DNA of 64,000 nucleotides from Streptomyces sp. NBC_00223 (GCF_036199905.1 NZ_CP108109.1:5579501-5643500), one strand, 5' to 3'. Shown: positions 31,997 to 40,603, counted from the stretch's first letter. The notes: generated from the letters alone by a model not told the origin. A program made the numbers and translations.

Positions 31997-32904
31997 GAGT
32001 CCTGCTGCTCGGAGCCGACGGATTCATCGGACGGCACGTCGCGGAACGGCTCCTCGCCGACCCCGCCGTCCAGCTCACCGCGCTGGGGAGGAACGACGAC
32101 GCGGACGTCCGGTTCGACCTCGCGACCGGCGCGCCGGGCGTGCTGGCCCGGTTCGTGAACGCCGTGCACCCCGGCGTCGTCGTCAACTGCGCGGGCGCCA
32201 CCCGAGGCAACGCCCGCGATCTGACCCGGCAGAACACCGTCGCCGTCGCCACCGTCTGCGAGGCGATGCGCCGCAGCGCGGTCGGCGCGCGCCTGGTCCA
32301 GGTGGGCTGCGGCGCGGAGTACGGCCCCTCCCCGGCGGGCGCCTCCACCGGCGAGGACGCGCCCCCGCGCCCGGGCAACCCGTACGGCGTCAGCAAGCTC
32401 GCCGCCAGCGAACTCGTACTGGGCTCGGGCCTGGACGCCGTCGTGCTGCGGGTGTTCAGCCCGGTCGGGCCCGGCACACCCACCGGAGCGCCGCTCGGCA
32501 GGATCGCCGAGACGCTGCGCCGCGCGATGCAGCACGGCGACGGCGAGCTGAAACTCGGCGGCCTGGGTGTGCACCGCGACTTCATCGACGTGCGGGACGT
32601 GGCCAGGGCCGTGCACGCCGCGTCGCTGTCGGCCGCGCAGGGCGTGGTGAACATCGGCAGCGGCCGGGCGGTACGCATGCGGGACATGGCCGCCGCCCTT
32701 GCACACGTCGCCGGCTTCGACGGTGTGCTGCGCGAGGTCGACGAACAGGTGACGGGCGCCGCCCAGCCGCCGTACCCCGACGGCTGCGGGCAGTGGCAGC
32801 AGGCGGACGTCCGTACCGCGAGGGACCGGCTCGGCTGGCGGCCGCGGATCGGCCTTGAGGAGTCGCTGGCCGACGTGTGGATGGAGGCGGCATGCCGCGT
32901 CTGA
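31993..32904 (+). CDS. NAD-dependent epimerase/dehydratase (extended SDR)
   Basis: 303 residues. The Rossmann motif at the N-terminus is LLLGADGFIGRHVAERLLAD (GxxGxxG type). The catalytic YxxxK is in NPYGVSKLAASELV, and the upstream Ser/Thr region is QVGCGAEYGPSPAG. The C-terminal half has DFIDVRDVARAVHAASLSA and NIGSGRAVRMRDMAAALAHV, the pattern of UDP-sugar epimerases. In this cluster it probably supplies a nucleotide sugar to the glycosyltransferase. AGGAGG upstream; its 3' end overlaps the spherulin-4 gene by 13 bp. Confidence 0.88.
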   Translation: MRVLLLGADGFIGRHVAERLLADPAVQLTALGRNDDADVRFDLATGAPGVLARFVNAVHPGVVVNCAGATRGNARDLTRQNTVAVATVCEAMRRSAVGARLVQVGCGAEYGPSPAGASTGEDAPPRPGNPYGVSKLAASELVLGSGLDAVVLRVFSPVGPGTPTGAPLGRIAETLRRAMQHGDGELKLGGLGVHRDFIDVRDVARAVHAASLSAAQGVVNIGSGRAVRMRDMAAALAHVAGFDGVLREVDEQVTGAAQPPYPDGCGQWQQADVRTARDRLGWRPRIGLEESLADVWMEAACRV

Positions 32905-33818
32905 TTCCGTTGCGCATCCGCTCGCGCGCCCGCCGGGCCGACGCCGCCCGCGAGGGCTCGTCCGAGGAGTCCTGTACGGGCTCGCGCGACACCGCCCGTG
33001 AGGGGTCGCGCGAGCCCACCGCCACCTCGTCCCGTACCCCGTCCCGGACCTCGGCCCGTACGTCCTCCGGTACGCCGCCGTCCGCGCGCGGGGGCGCGGA
33101 CGGGGCCGCCCGTACCGGCTTCGGCGTGCCGGCCTTCGCGCACCCGCTGGTCGCGCCCGCCGAGTGGGCCGAACTGGCCCGGCCGGGGGCGCCGCTGGAC
33201 TGGGTGGCCTTCGATGTCGCCCGTGGTCCCGGCGCGCGGCCCGATCCGCTCTACGGTGAGGCCGTCGCCCGGGTGCGTGAGAACGGCGTCCCGCTGCTCG
33301 GACGGCTGGACGCCGTCCACGGCACCCGGCCGCGCGGCGAACTGCTCGCCGAGGCGGCCCGCTACCGCGACTGGTACCGGGTCGACGGCTTCTACCTGGA
33401 CCGGCCGCCGACCCTGGGGGCCGAGACCGCCGAGTGCCGCCGTACGGTCGCCGCGCTGCGGGCGCAGCTGGACGGTGCCGGGACGGTCGTCCTGGCGCCC
33501 GGCGCGCACCCGCACCCCGGCTACGCCGAGTTCGCCGACCAGCTCGTCGTCTTCCACGGCCCGTGGACCCGTTACCGCTGGTCGGAGGCGCCGCAGTGGA
33601 CGGCCGGTTATCCGCCCACCCGCTTCGCGCACCTGGTGCACGGACTGGCCGCCCCGCACCTGGACACGGCCCTGCGGATCGCCCGCTGGCAGGGCGCTGC
33701 CACGGTGTGCCCGACCGACCGCACCGACCGGGACGGCGCCGATCCGTGGGCGGGCCTGCCCTCCTATTGGCACGAAGCGGTACGGAAGGTGTGCGGACAG
33801 CCGTCGCCCAGCATGTGA
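32892..33818 (+). CDS. Spherulin-4 family protein (GH135-like)
   Basis: 308 residues. After a ~75-residue Arg/Ser/Thr-rich N-terminus comes the spherulin-4 TIM-barrel-like domain: FGVPAFAHPLVAPAEWAELA, WVAFDVARGPGARPDP, RYRDWYRVDGFYLDRPP, VVLAPGAHPHPGYAEFADQL and WTAGYPPTRFAHLVHG. Fungal Sph3 of this family (GH135) cleaves galactosaminogalactan. The Asp of FYLDRPP fits a catalytic position; the next residue is Arg where fungal Sph3 has Glu. No signal peptide or lipobox is visible, which is odd for a polysaccharide hydrolase. GGAGGCGGC precedes the ATG. Confidence 0.82.
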   Translation: MPRLIPLRIRSRARRADAAREGSSEESCTGSRDTAREGSREPTATSSRTPSRTSARTSSGTPPSARGGADGAARTGFGVPAFAHPLVAPAEWAELARPGAPLDWVAFDVARGPGARPDPLYGEAVARVRENGVPLLGRLDAVHGTRPRGELLAEAARYRDWYRVDGFYLDRPPTLGAETAECRRTVAALRAQLDGAGTVVLAPGAHPHPGYAEFADQLVVFHGPWTRYRWSEAPQWTAGYPPTRFAHLVHGLAAPHLDTALRIARWQGAATVCPTDRTDRDGADPWAGLPSYWHEAVRKVCGQPSPSM

Positions 33819-33853
33819 CCGGTCGGTGTCTCGGTCCTCGGACCGGGTGTCTT

Positions 33854-33879
33854 GGAATGAAGACGGGCGTGGCAGTGTT
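33854..33879 (+). promoter_or_regulatory. SigR-type promoter of moeZ
   Basis: GGAAT (33854-33858), an 18-bp spacer and GTT (33877-33879) match the thiol-stress SigR consensus exactly, 75 bp before the moeZ start. The moeZ (moeB) orthologue is among SigR targets reported in S. coelicolor, from memory. Confidence 0.7.
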
Positions 33880-33953
33880 GCAGGGACAGCGTGTGCGGAC
33901 ACCTGTCCGTATGAACTGTCTGATGACCGACCAACCGTATTGCTGAGGTCCCT

Positions 33954-35132
33954 GTGTCGCTGCCACCCCTGGTCGAGCCGGCCGCCGAGCTCACCGTTGA
34001 CGAGGTCCGCAGGTACTCGCGTCACCTGATCATCCCCGATGTGGGCATGGACGGGCAGAAGCGGCTGAAGAACGCCAAGGTGCTGTGTGTCGGCGCCGGC
34101 GGCCTCGGCTCGCCGGCCCTGATGTACCTGGCCGCCGCCGGTGTCGGCACGCTCGGCATCGTGGAGTTCGACGAGGTCGACGAGTCGAACCTGCAGCGTC
34201 AGATCATCCACAGCCAGGCCGACATCGGCCGCTCGAAGGCCGCGTCCGCGCGGGACTCGATCCTGGGGATCAACCCGCTGGTGAAGGTCGTCCTGCACGA
34301 GGAGCGGCTCGAAGCCGAGAACGTGCTGGACATCTTCGCGCAGTACGACCTGATCGTGGACGGCACGGACAACTTCGCCACCCGCTATCTCGTCAACGAC
34401 GCGTGTGTCTTCCTGAACAAGCCGTACGTCTGGGGCTCCATCTACCGTTTCGACGGCCAGGCGTCGGTCTTCTGGTCCGAGCACGGTCCCTGCTACCGCT
34501 GCCTGTACCCGGAGCCCCCGCCGCCGGGCATGGTCCCCTCCTGCGCCGAGGGCGGCGTCCTCGGCGTGCTGTGCGGCTCCATCGGGGCCATCCAGGTCAA
34601 CGAGGCCATCAAGCTCCTCGCGGGCATCGGCGAGCCGCTGCTCGGCCGGCTGATGATCTACGACGCCCTGGAGATGCAGTACCGCACGGTCAAGGTCCGC
34701 AAGGACCCGGACTGCGCGGTCTGCGGTGAGCACCCGACCGTCACCGAGCTGATCGACTACGAGGCCTTCTGCGGCGTCGTGTCCGAGGAGGCCCAGGAGG
34801 CGGCGGCCGGCTCCACGATCACTCCCAAGCAGCTCAAGGAGTGGATCGACGACGGCGAGAACATCGAGATCATCGATGTCCGCGAGCCGAACGAGTACGA
34901 GATCGTGTCCATCCCGGGCGCGAAGCTCATCCCGAAGAACGAGTTCATCATGGGCAACGCCCTGTCCTCGCTCCCGCAGGACAAGCGGATCGTGCTGCAC
35001 TGCAAGACCGGCGTCCGCAGCGCCGAGGTGCTGGCCGTGCTGAAGTCGGCGGGCTTCGCCGACGCGGTCCACGTCGGCGGCGGTGTGATCGGGTGGGTCA
35101 ACACGATCGAGCCCGACAAGCCGATCTACTGA
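33954..35132 (+). CDS. moeZ: Adenylyltransferase/sulfurtransferase MoeZ
   Basis: 392 residues. The E1-like domain has GAGGLGSPALMYLAAAGVG (ATP site), DEVDESNLQRQIIHS, and zinc Cys pairs CYRCLYP and CAVCGEHP. The C-terminal rhodanese domain has IIDVREPNEYEIVSIPGAKL and the active-site loop HCKTGVRSAE with its catalytic Cys. MoeZ adenylates and thiocarboxylates sulfur-carrier proteins (MoaD, CysO, ThiS and others). GTG start. The SigR promoter fits a role in thiol and sulfur homeostasis. Ends at a strong shared terminator. Confidence 0.95.
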   Translation: MSLPPLVEPAAELTVDEVRRYSRHLIIPDVGMDGQKRLKNAKVLCVGAGGLGSPALMYLAAAGVGTLGIVEFDEVDESNLQRQIIHSQADIGRSKAASARDSILGINPLVKVVLHEERLEAENVLDIFAQYDLIVDGTDNFATRYLVNDACVFLNKPYVWGSIYRFDGQASVFWSEHGPCYRCLYPEPPPPGMVPSCAEGGVLGVLCGSIGAIQVNEAIKLLAGIGEPLLGRLMIYDALEMQYRTVKVRKDPDCAVCGEHPTVTELIDYEAFCGVVSEEAQEAAAGSTITPKQLKEWIDDGENIEIIDVREPNEYEIVSIPGAKLIPKNEFIMGNALSSLPQDKRIVLHCKTGVRSAEVLAVLKSAGFADAVHVGGGVIGWVNTIEPDKPIY

Positions 35133-35168
35133 TTCCGCTGATCTTCGGCGGGTGATCTTCCGCGTGCG

Positions 35169-35202
35169 GTAAGGGGCGGCACCTCAGGGTGCCGCCCCTT
35201 AC
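35169..35202 (+). terminator. Perfect 15-bp hairpin between moeZ and a convergent secreted-protein gene
   Basis: GTAAGGGGCGGCACC (35169-35183) pairs with GGTGCCGCCCCTTAC (35188-35202) around TCAG. In the moeZ direction the right arm ends in CCCCTTAC. It serves both converging genes. Confidence 0.85.
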
Positions 35203-35230
35203 GCGTGCCCCGGGCGGCCGGGGCCCTGTG

Positions 35231-36322
35231 TCAGCGGTTGACGGACTGGTACTCCTGGACGGTGACCGGGTGCGGGTCGTCGACCGTGCCGTCGGGCAGG
35301 GCGAACGGCCCGCCGTTCGAACCGGTCCAGCTCACGGACCAGGTGGCCGTGACGTTCAGCCGGAACGGCCCGGTGTTCAGCGTCGACCTGCGGTACGTCA
35401 CCCCGCACGGCGGGTCGGCCTTCGGGTCGCCGTTGTAGTCGGCGCCGACCGTGCCGTCCGCGGCGATCGGGCACTCGCCCGAGGCCGGGTGGACGGTCGC
35501 CTCCGGGGTGCCGGGCTCGATGTGCACGCTGGTCGGCTTCGCCAGGGTCTCGGCCCAGATCTCCCGCCCGCCCCCGAGGTCGACCGACGCGCGCACCCGT
35601 ACGGGGGTGTACGTCTGACGCAACGTCACCCAGGTGGGCAGGTTGACGGTCTGCGTGCCCCTGGGATTGGTCTCTATGGTGACGCCGGGCACTTGGGTAT
35701 GGGCGTAGGCGAGCTTCGAGAGCATCTCGGGCGTGATGACGTGGGGTGTTCCGGGGGGTGGGAGTTCACCGTTCGGTACGTAGAACGGGATGGTGGAGTT
35801 GCAGTCGAAGCGGTGGTAGTCGGTGGACTCGGGGTTGACCACCGCGCCCCAGAACATGCCCTTACCCTGCTGGTCGACGTTGAAGTCCTTGTACCCGTCC
35901 CCGGAGCCGTTCCAGGTGTACCCCTCCTCGTAGTGGCGCCGGTACTCGTCCATGGCCTGCATGGCGTAGCTCGGCTGCCCGGGCACGTCGGTGGCGTCCA
36001 CAGCCGCGAGCACGTTCTTCTTGAACGTCTCAGGGTCCATGACGGGGCCGATCCAGCACGGCGGCGGAGTCCAGCTCACATCGACGGACGTGATGCGCTT
36101 GGAGGACGAACCGGGGCTACCGGACGGATAGGTGAGGGTGACACCCTTGGCGACCGCGCCCAGATCGCCGTTGTCGTTGGTGCCCTGCTGCTCCGTCGAC
36201 GTGGTCGGTGGCGGGTTGGTGACCGGTCTGTCGGCGAAGCCGGGGCCCGCCGAGGCCAGAACGACGACCGCCGCGAGTCCGAGTCCCCGGCGCAACAGAG
36301 CCCCGCTGATCATTGCTTGCAT
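35231..36322 (-). CDS. Secreted protein of unknown function
   Basis: 363 residues with a Sec signal peptide (SGALLRRGLGLAAVVVLASA, cleaved near FADRP). The mature part has Trp/Tyr-rich beta-type stretches: DVSWTPPPCWIGPVMDPETF, YRRHYEEGYTWNGSGDGYKD, GKGMFWGAVVNPESTDYHRF and VTATWSVSWTGSNGGPFALP. Four Cys could form two disulfides. No catalytic motif recognised. The ATG at 36322 has GGAGAAGG and overlaps the upstream lipoprotein gene by 13 bp, so the two are translated together and probably act together on the cell surface. Confidence 0.75.
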   Translation of the reverse strand: MQAMISGALLRRGLGLAAVVVLASAGPGFADRPVTNPPPTTSTEQQGTNDNGDLGAVAKGVTLTYPSGSPGSSSKRITSVDVSWTPPPCWIGPVMDPETFKKNVLAAVDATDVPGQPSYAMQAMDEYRRHYEEGYTWNGSGDGYKDFNVDQQGKGMFWGAVVNPESTDYHRFDCNSTIPFYVPNGELPPPGTPHVITPEMLSKLAYAHTQVPGVTIETNPRGTQTVNLPTWVTLRQTYTPVRVRASVDLGGGREIWAETLAKPTSVHIEPGTPEATVHPASGECPIAADGTVGADYNGDPKADPPCGVTYRRSTLNTGPFRLNVTATWSVSWTGSNGGPFALPDGTVDDPHPVTVQEYQSVNR

Positions 36323-36984
36323 TGCGACGCCTTCTCCTTGACCGTGATCGACTGCGCCTGCCACACCTCCGTCTGTGTCGGAAGCTTGGCGAGGACGATC
36401 TCGTAGGACACGTAACTGTTGTCGCTCTCCTGGGTGGTGAGGACCTTTCCGGTCTTGACTTCCTTGCCGTACACCTTGGACTGGTTCTCGCAGAAGGTGA
36501 CCTGACCCGAAGCCTTGTCGGAGGAGATCTCGACCTTCGGCCCGTAGAAGCGGTCGGCTCCCGTGAGCGTCCAGCTGTGAGAGACGTACTGCTGGACGTA
36601 ACTCCGCCCGAAGGCAAGGGCGTCACCGGCCGCGTAGGTCGTCAGGCCCGGGTCCTCGGTGGTCTGCTTCACCACGGCATGGTTCATGGCCTGAATGAAA
36701 TTGGCGGCCGCGGTCAGGGCCACCGCCTTCGTGTGGTCCGGTGGGAGGGGCCAGTCGAAGGTCAGGGTCAGGTCGGCCGGCAGCGCCAGGGACGGGTCGA
36801 TCCGCAGGGCCGCGCCCGTCGGCGCGGCCGTCGTGGGGGACGCGCTCGGCGCCGCCGCCCCCGTCACGGTCGGCGGAGCCGAGATCTTGTCGCCGTCCCC
36901 CGAACCGCCGCCACCGCAAGCCGTCAGGGTCAGAGCGGCGCTCGCCGCCAGCGCGGCGGCGGTCACTGCGGTGCGGGCTCGCAT
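36310..36984 (-). CDS. Putative lipoprotein, partner of the secreted protein
   Basis: 224 residues. Signal peptide with lipobox LTAC (AASAALTLTACGGGGSGDGD), a disordered linker, then a compact domain (LTLTFDWPLPPDHTKAVALT, AANFIQAMNHAVVKQTTEDP, AFGRSYVQQYVSHSWTLTGA) and a C-terminal Cys (SQCKQ). The helical part resembles the NTF2-like folds seen in other Streptomyces lipoproteins, but this is a visual judgement. Start at MRARTAVTAA; the 32 upstream codons carry no signal-peptide features. First gene of a two-gene operon. Confidence 0.78.
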   Translation of the reverse strand: MRARTAVTAAALAASAALTLTACGGGGSGDGDKISAPPTVTGAAAPSASPTTAAPTGAALRIDPSLALPADLTLTFDWPLPPDHTKAVALTAAANFIQAMNHAVVKQTTEDPGLTTYAAGDALAFGRSYVQQYVSHSWTLTGADRFYGPKVEISSDKASGQVTFCENQSKVYGKEVKTGKVLTTQESDNSYVSYEIVLAKLPTQTEVWQAQSITVKEKASQCKQ

Positions 36985-37174
36985 CGTGAAAGGCTCCCGA
37001 TCGGTCGTCAGAGGGCACCGATCGGGCCGCGTCCACGCATGCCGTACACCCAACCCTGGTCCCCGTATCCAGACTTCCACCCTACCGAAGGCGCCTATGG
37101 CCGCCGAGGCCCGTTCTGTGCGCGTTTGGTCACGGACATGTCACACGCGGGGCGGCGTGCGTGTCATACGCGGG

Positions 37175-37193
37175 CAGCCCGCCGCCCGGGCTG
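37175..37193 (-). terminator. Short hairpin after the UPF0104 gene
   Basis: CAGCCCG (37175-37181) pairs with CGGGCTG (37187-37193), loop CCGCC, 8 bp past the stop. Modest stability. Confidence 0.35.
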
Positions 37194-37201
37194 ACGTGCC
37201 G

Positions 37202-40099
37202 TCACAGCGCGCCCTTGCGGGTCAGATGGGTGAAGTACAGCCAGCCCGGCAGCACCGGCAGCCAGAAGGTCAGCAGCCGGAAGAAGAGCACCGCGGGCGT
37301 GGCGATCTCCTTGGGCAGCCCGGCCGCGATCAGACCGCCGGTCAGGGCCAGTTCGACCGCGCCGACGCCGCCGGGGGTGGGCGCCGCCGAGCCCAGCGCG
37401 TTGCCCGCGAGGAAGACCACGGCGATGGCCGCGTAGCTCAGGTGCCCGCCGAAGGCCCTTACGCAGCCGTCCAGGCAGACCACGAAGGTGACCGTCACCA
37501 TCAGGGTGCCGCCGATGCCGGTGAGCAGCTTCGCGGGCCGCTGGAGCACGTCCAGCATGCGCGGTACGACGCCCGCGAACAGCGCCCGTACCCGGGTCGA
37601 GACGAACTTCCGCAGCGCCGGCACCGCCGTGACGACCAGCACCAGCACACCCGCGGTCAGCAGGCCCGCCATGACCGTACGGGACGGCGAGAGCGACGGC
37701 GTCTTCTCCGTGCCCGTGATGAAGCCGAACGTCATCAGCAGCACGATGTGCGAGCCCAGGCCCACCAGTTGCGAGGCGCCGACGCTCGCCACTGCGAGCC
37801 CCGGCCGTACCCCGGCCTTCTGCAGATAGCGGGTGTTGAGCGCCACCCCGCCCACCGCGGCCGGCGCCACCAGCTTCACGAAGGACCCGGCGACCTGCGC
37901 CTGCACGGTACGCACCAGCGACAGCCGTTCCGGTACGAAGCCGGAGAGCGCGCCCGCCGCGGCGAAGTAACTGGCCGCAGAACCGATCACCGCGACCAAC
38001 GCCCACCGCCAGTCGGCGTTGGAAATGGCGTAGCCGAACGGCACCGAACTGAGCTGGGTCAGCAGGAAGTACGCGGCGAAGGCGCCCGCGATCACGGTGA
38101 TGAGGGTGCGCGGCTTGATGCGTTCCAGCCTGACCGGCTCGACCGGGGCCTGCGGGCGGATCAGCAGCACCTGCTGGCGGATACGGGAGAGCAGGTCCTC
38201 CTCGCGGACCACGTCGAGCGCGTTCTCCATCGCCCGCTTCTCCGCCTTGTCCTCCGCCTTCCGCTCGGCCTTCGTCAGGATCTTGACCCGGGCCGCCGGG
38301 TCGAGGGCGTCCCGCGCCTCCTGCGCCCGCTTCTGCTCGCGGGCCTCCTTCTCGGCGGCCGACGCGGCGAGCACGGCCTCGCGTTCCCGCTGGGCGCGGG
38401 CCCGGGCGAGCAGCTTGAGCTGTCCCCGGGTGGCGCGGCTCAGCGCGATCGGCTGGAGCAGCGGCAGCGAGTCGGCGACCGCGTCGGGGCCGAGCACGGA
38501 GAGGGCGGAGGCCACCGCGCGCTCGGGGCCGATCCGCAGCGCCAGCGTGGTCAGCAGCTGGGCGATGTCCATCCGCAGCACGATGTCGCCCGCCGCGATC
38601 TCGCCGCCGCGCAGATCGGTCAGGAAGACCCGGCTGCCCCGGTCCACCAGCAGCGACTGGCCGACCAGCCGCCGGTGGGCCAGTCGCCGCGATTGAAGGG
38701 CGCGTACCTGGGTCCAGGTCTCGCGCATCAGCGCGTCGGTGATCTCCTCGTCGGCGAGGGCGTCGAGGCGGCGGCCGCCGATGTGCTCGTAGACCAGCAT
38801 CACCGCGTCGGGGCCCAGCTCCGAGGTGGCGATCAGCTTCGGCGCGTTGGCGCCCGCCGCGATGGCCGCGTAGGCCAGCAGCGCCTCCTGCTCCAGCGCC
38901 TGCCGCAGTGAGAGCAGGCTGCGGCGCTGGGTGATCCCGCCGACCAGGGCGAGCCGCCGCCAGGTGCGGTAGAAGAAGCCGTGCGCCTGCTGTTCGCGGT
39001 CCACCACCGTGACGTCCAGTGGTGGTCCGTCCTCCAAGGTGACGAGATAGCCCCGGCCGCGGTCGGCGTCGGCGCTCTCCGGGCCGTTCTCCTGGACCCG
39101 GCGGGCGGTCAGCGGCGCGAAGCCGACCCGGCGCAGGCCCGCGAGCAGCTGCCGGCCGGTGGGGCGGACGTTCGGCGAGCCGACGGCGTAGAGCGTGCCG
39201 TAGGCGACCGTCCAGCCGATCAGTACGGTCAGCGCGATCGAGAACGGCGTGGTGTAGCCGCCGACCAGCACCGCGAAGCCGTCGAGCAGCAGCACAATCC
39301 ACACCGCCACCCGCCAGCGCGGCCTGCGGGCCATGCCGACCGCCGTGACGTAGGCGATGACGGGGGCGAGATAGCCGTGCACCGGGTCGGTCATGCCCGA
39401 GCCCGTGGGCGCGTGGTGGGAGAGCGCCTCACGGATCGGGCCGGGCGCGGAGCTGGTCACCCACAGGTCGGTGGCGAGCGCGGCGCCGTGGGCGAGCACG
39501 GCGGCCAGGACGCCGTCGGCGATCCGCAGACCGTCGCGCTTGATCAGCCGCTCGACGGCGAAGGCGACCGGGACGATCAGGACGGCGACGCTCGCGGTCA
39601 GGCCCGCGAAGGAGGACAGGAAGTCGGGCGCGTGGTCGGCGCCCTTGGTGATGTCGGTGTCCAGGCCGTTGGTGGTCGCGTGCGCGAAACCGGCGATGGC
39701 CAGGACGACCGCGATGCCGAGCAGGCCGAGGAAGAAGCGGACCAGGTCGGCGGGGCGGTGCACGCGGGCGGCGAGCAGCGGTTCGTCGACGGAGACGGGG
39801 ACGCGGGTGGCGCCGCCCGGCTCGGCGCACTCGGCGGGGATGTCGTCAGGGGCGAGGTGGGCGCCGCCGGACGCCGGGCGGGCGGGGTGCTGGTCGGGGT
39901 GCTGGTCGGGGTGCTCGGGTGATTCGGGGTGCTTTGAGGTCTCGGGGGTCTGCTTTGAGGTCTGGGGAGTCTTGGGGTCGTTCGGGTCGGGGACGCGGGT
40001 GGCACCGGACCCGCGCAGTGCTCCGCGGGCGCGGGCGGCCTCTCCGGCCTCCCCGACGCCCGTCTCGTCCCCTGTTGTCTCTTCTTGATCTCGTATCAC
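37202..40099 (-). CDS. Large membrane protein: kinase-like domain fused to a UPF0104/LPG-synthase TM domain
   Basis: 965 residues. After ~110 disordered residues there are about six membrane helices (FFLGLLGIAVVLAIAGFAHA onward). A cytosolic kinase-like domain follows (~330-560) with VYEHIGGRRLDALADEEITD and a degenerate catalytic loop AHRRLVGQSLLVDRG plus DLRGGEIA. Next is a charged coiled coil (EKEAREQKRAQEARDALD). The C-terminal UPF0104/MprF-like module has NTRYLQKAGVRPGLAVASVG and GSAAPTPGGVGAVELALTGG. Related proteins flip or synthesise lipids, so a lipid-linked envelope function with phosphotransfer or nucleotide control is plausible. Substrate unknown. Confidence 0.85.
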   Translation of the reverse strand: MIRDQEETTGDETGVGEAGEAARARGALRGSGATRVPDPNDPKTPQTSKQTPETSKHPESPEHPDQHPDQHPARPASGGAHLAPDDIPAECAEPGGATRVPVSVDEPLLAARVHRPADLVRFFLGLLGIAVVLAIAGFAHATTNGLDTDITKGADHAPDFLSSFAGLTASVAVLIVPVAFAVERLIKRDGLRIADGVLAAVLAHGAALATDLWVTSSAPGPIREALSHHAPTGSGMTDPVHGYLAPVIAYVTAVGMARRPRWRVAVWIVLLLDGFAVLVGGYTTPFSIALTVLIGWTVAYGTLYAVGSPNVRPTGRQLLAGLRRVGFAPLTARRVQENGPESADADRGRGYLVTLEDGPPLDVTVVDREQQAHGFFYRTWRRLALVGGITQRRSLLSLRQALEQEALLAYAAIAAGANAPKLIATSELGPDAVMLVYEHIGGRRLDALADEEITDALMRETWTQVRALQSRRLAHRRLVGQSLLVDRGSRVFLTDLRGGEIAAGDIVLRMDIAQLLTTLALRIGPERAVASALSVLGPDAVADSLPLLQPIALSRATRGQLKLLARARAQREREAVLAASAAEKEAREQKRAQEARDALDPAARVKILTKAERKAEDKAEKRAMENALDVVREEDLLSRIRQQVLLIRPQAPVEPVRLERIKPRTLITVIAGAFAAYFLLTQLSSVPFGYAISNADWRWALVAVIGSAASYFAAAGALSGFVPERLSLVRTVQAQVAGSFVKLVAPAAVGGVALNTRYLQKAGVRPGLAVASVGASQLVGLGSHIVLLMTFGFITGTEKTPSLSPSRTVMAGLLTAGVLVLVVTAVPALRKFVSTRVRALFAGVVPRMLDVLQRPAKLLTGIGGTLMVTVTFVVCLDGCVRAFGGHLSYAAIAVVFLAGNALGSAAPTPGGVGAVELALTGGLIAAGLPKEIATPAVLFFRLLTFWLPVLPGWLYFTHLTRKGAL

Positions 40100-40188
40100 C
40101 AGTCACCGCCCGGACGATGGTGGCATGAGCGACGGGCGGATGGCACCGGAACCCCCCGGTGTCGGCGGTCTGGGGCAGGATTGGCCGA

Positions 40189-40590
40189 ATGAGCGAGGAG
40201 TACGACCCGGGCGAGCCGAGCCCGTACGCGGAACGGGTGCTCGACACGGTGGACCTGATCCCGGCCGGGCGGGTCATGACGTACGGCGACATCGCCGAGT
40301 GGCTGGGCGAGGGCGGCCCCCGGCAGGTCGGCCGGGTGCTGGCGCTGTACGGCGGCGGGGTGCCGTGGTGGCGGGTCGTACGGTCCGACGGGGTGCTGCT
40401 GTCCGGGCACGAGCTGCGCGCCCTGGACGCGTACCGGGCCGAGGGGACGCCGCTGCGGGAGGCCGGCCGGGCCACCGAGGGGCACGTCCCGCGGGTCGAC
40501 ATGCGCCGGGCCCGCTGGGACGGGCGCACGCCGGGCGCGCCGGAGGGCGACAGCGCCGAAGGGGGTGGCGCCGCCGGCGGCGACGGGTGA
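40189..40590 (+). CDS. Alkyltransferase-like (ATL) MGMT-family protein
   Basis: 133 residues. The MGMT DNA-binding domain is present (VDLIPAGRVMTYGDIAEWLG, GGPRQVGRVLALYGGG), but the methyl-acceptor PCHRV is replaced by PWWRVVRSDG. The protein therefore cannot take an alkyl group. ATLs bind O6-alkylguanine and flag it for nucleotide excision repair. The C-terminal ~25 residues are disordered. The ATG at 40189 is preferred over GTG 40159. Next to adnA in a DNA-repair neighbourhood, as Rv3204 is in mycobacteria. Confidence 0.88.
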   Translation: MSEEYDPGEPSPYAERVLDTVDLIPAGRVMTYGDIAEWLGEGGPRQVGRVLALYGGGVPWWRVVRSDGVLLSGHELRALDAYRAEGTPLREAGRATEGHVPRVDMRRARWDGRTPGAPEGDSAEGGGAAGGDG

Positions 40591-40603
40591 CGGCCGGAAG
40601 GTC

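Noticed and set aside
30667..35072. Very long minus-strand open frames (1,099 and 1,162 codons) across the epimerase, spherulin-4 and moeZ genes
   Set aside because: They lie antisense to genes with clear domains, have Arg/Ala/Pro/Gly-rich nonsense composition, and result from the high third-position GC of the real genes.
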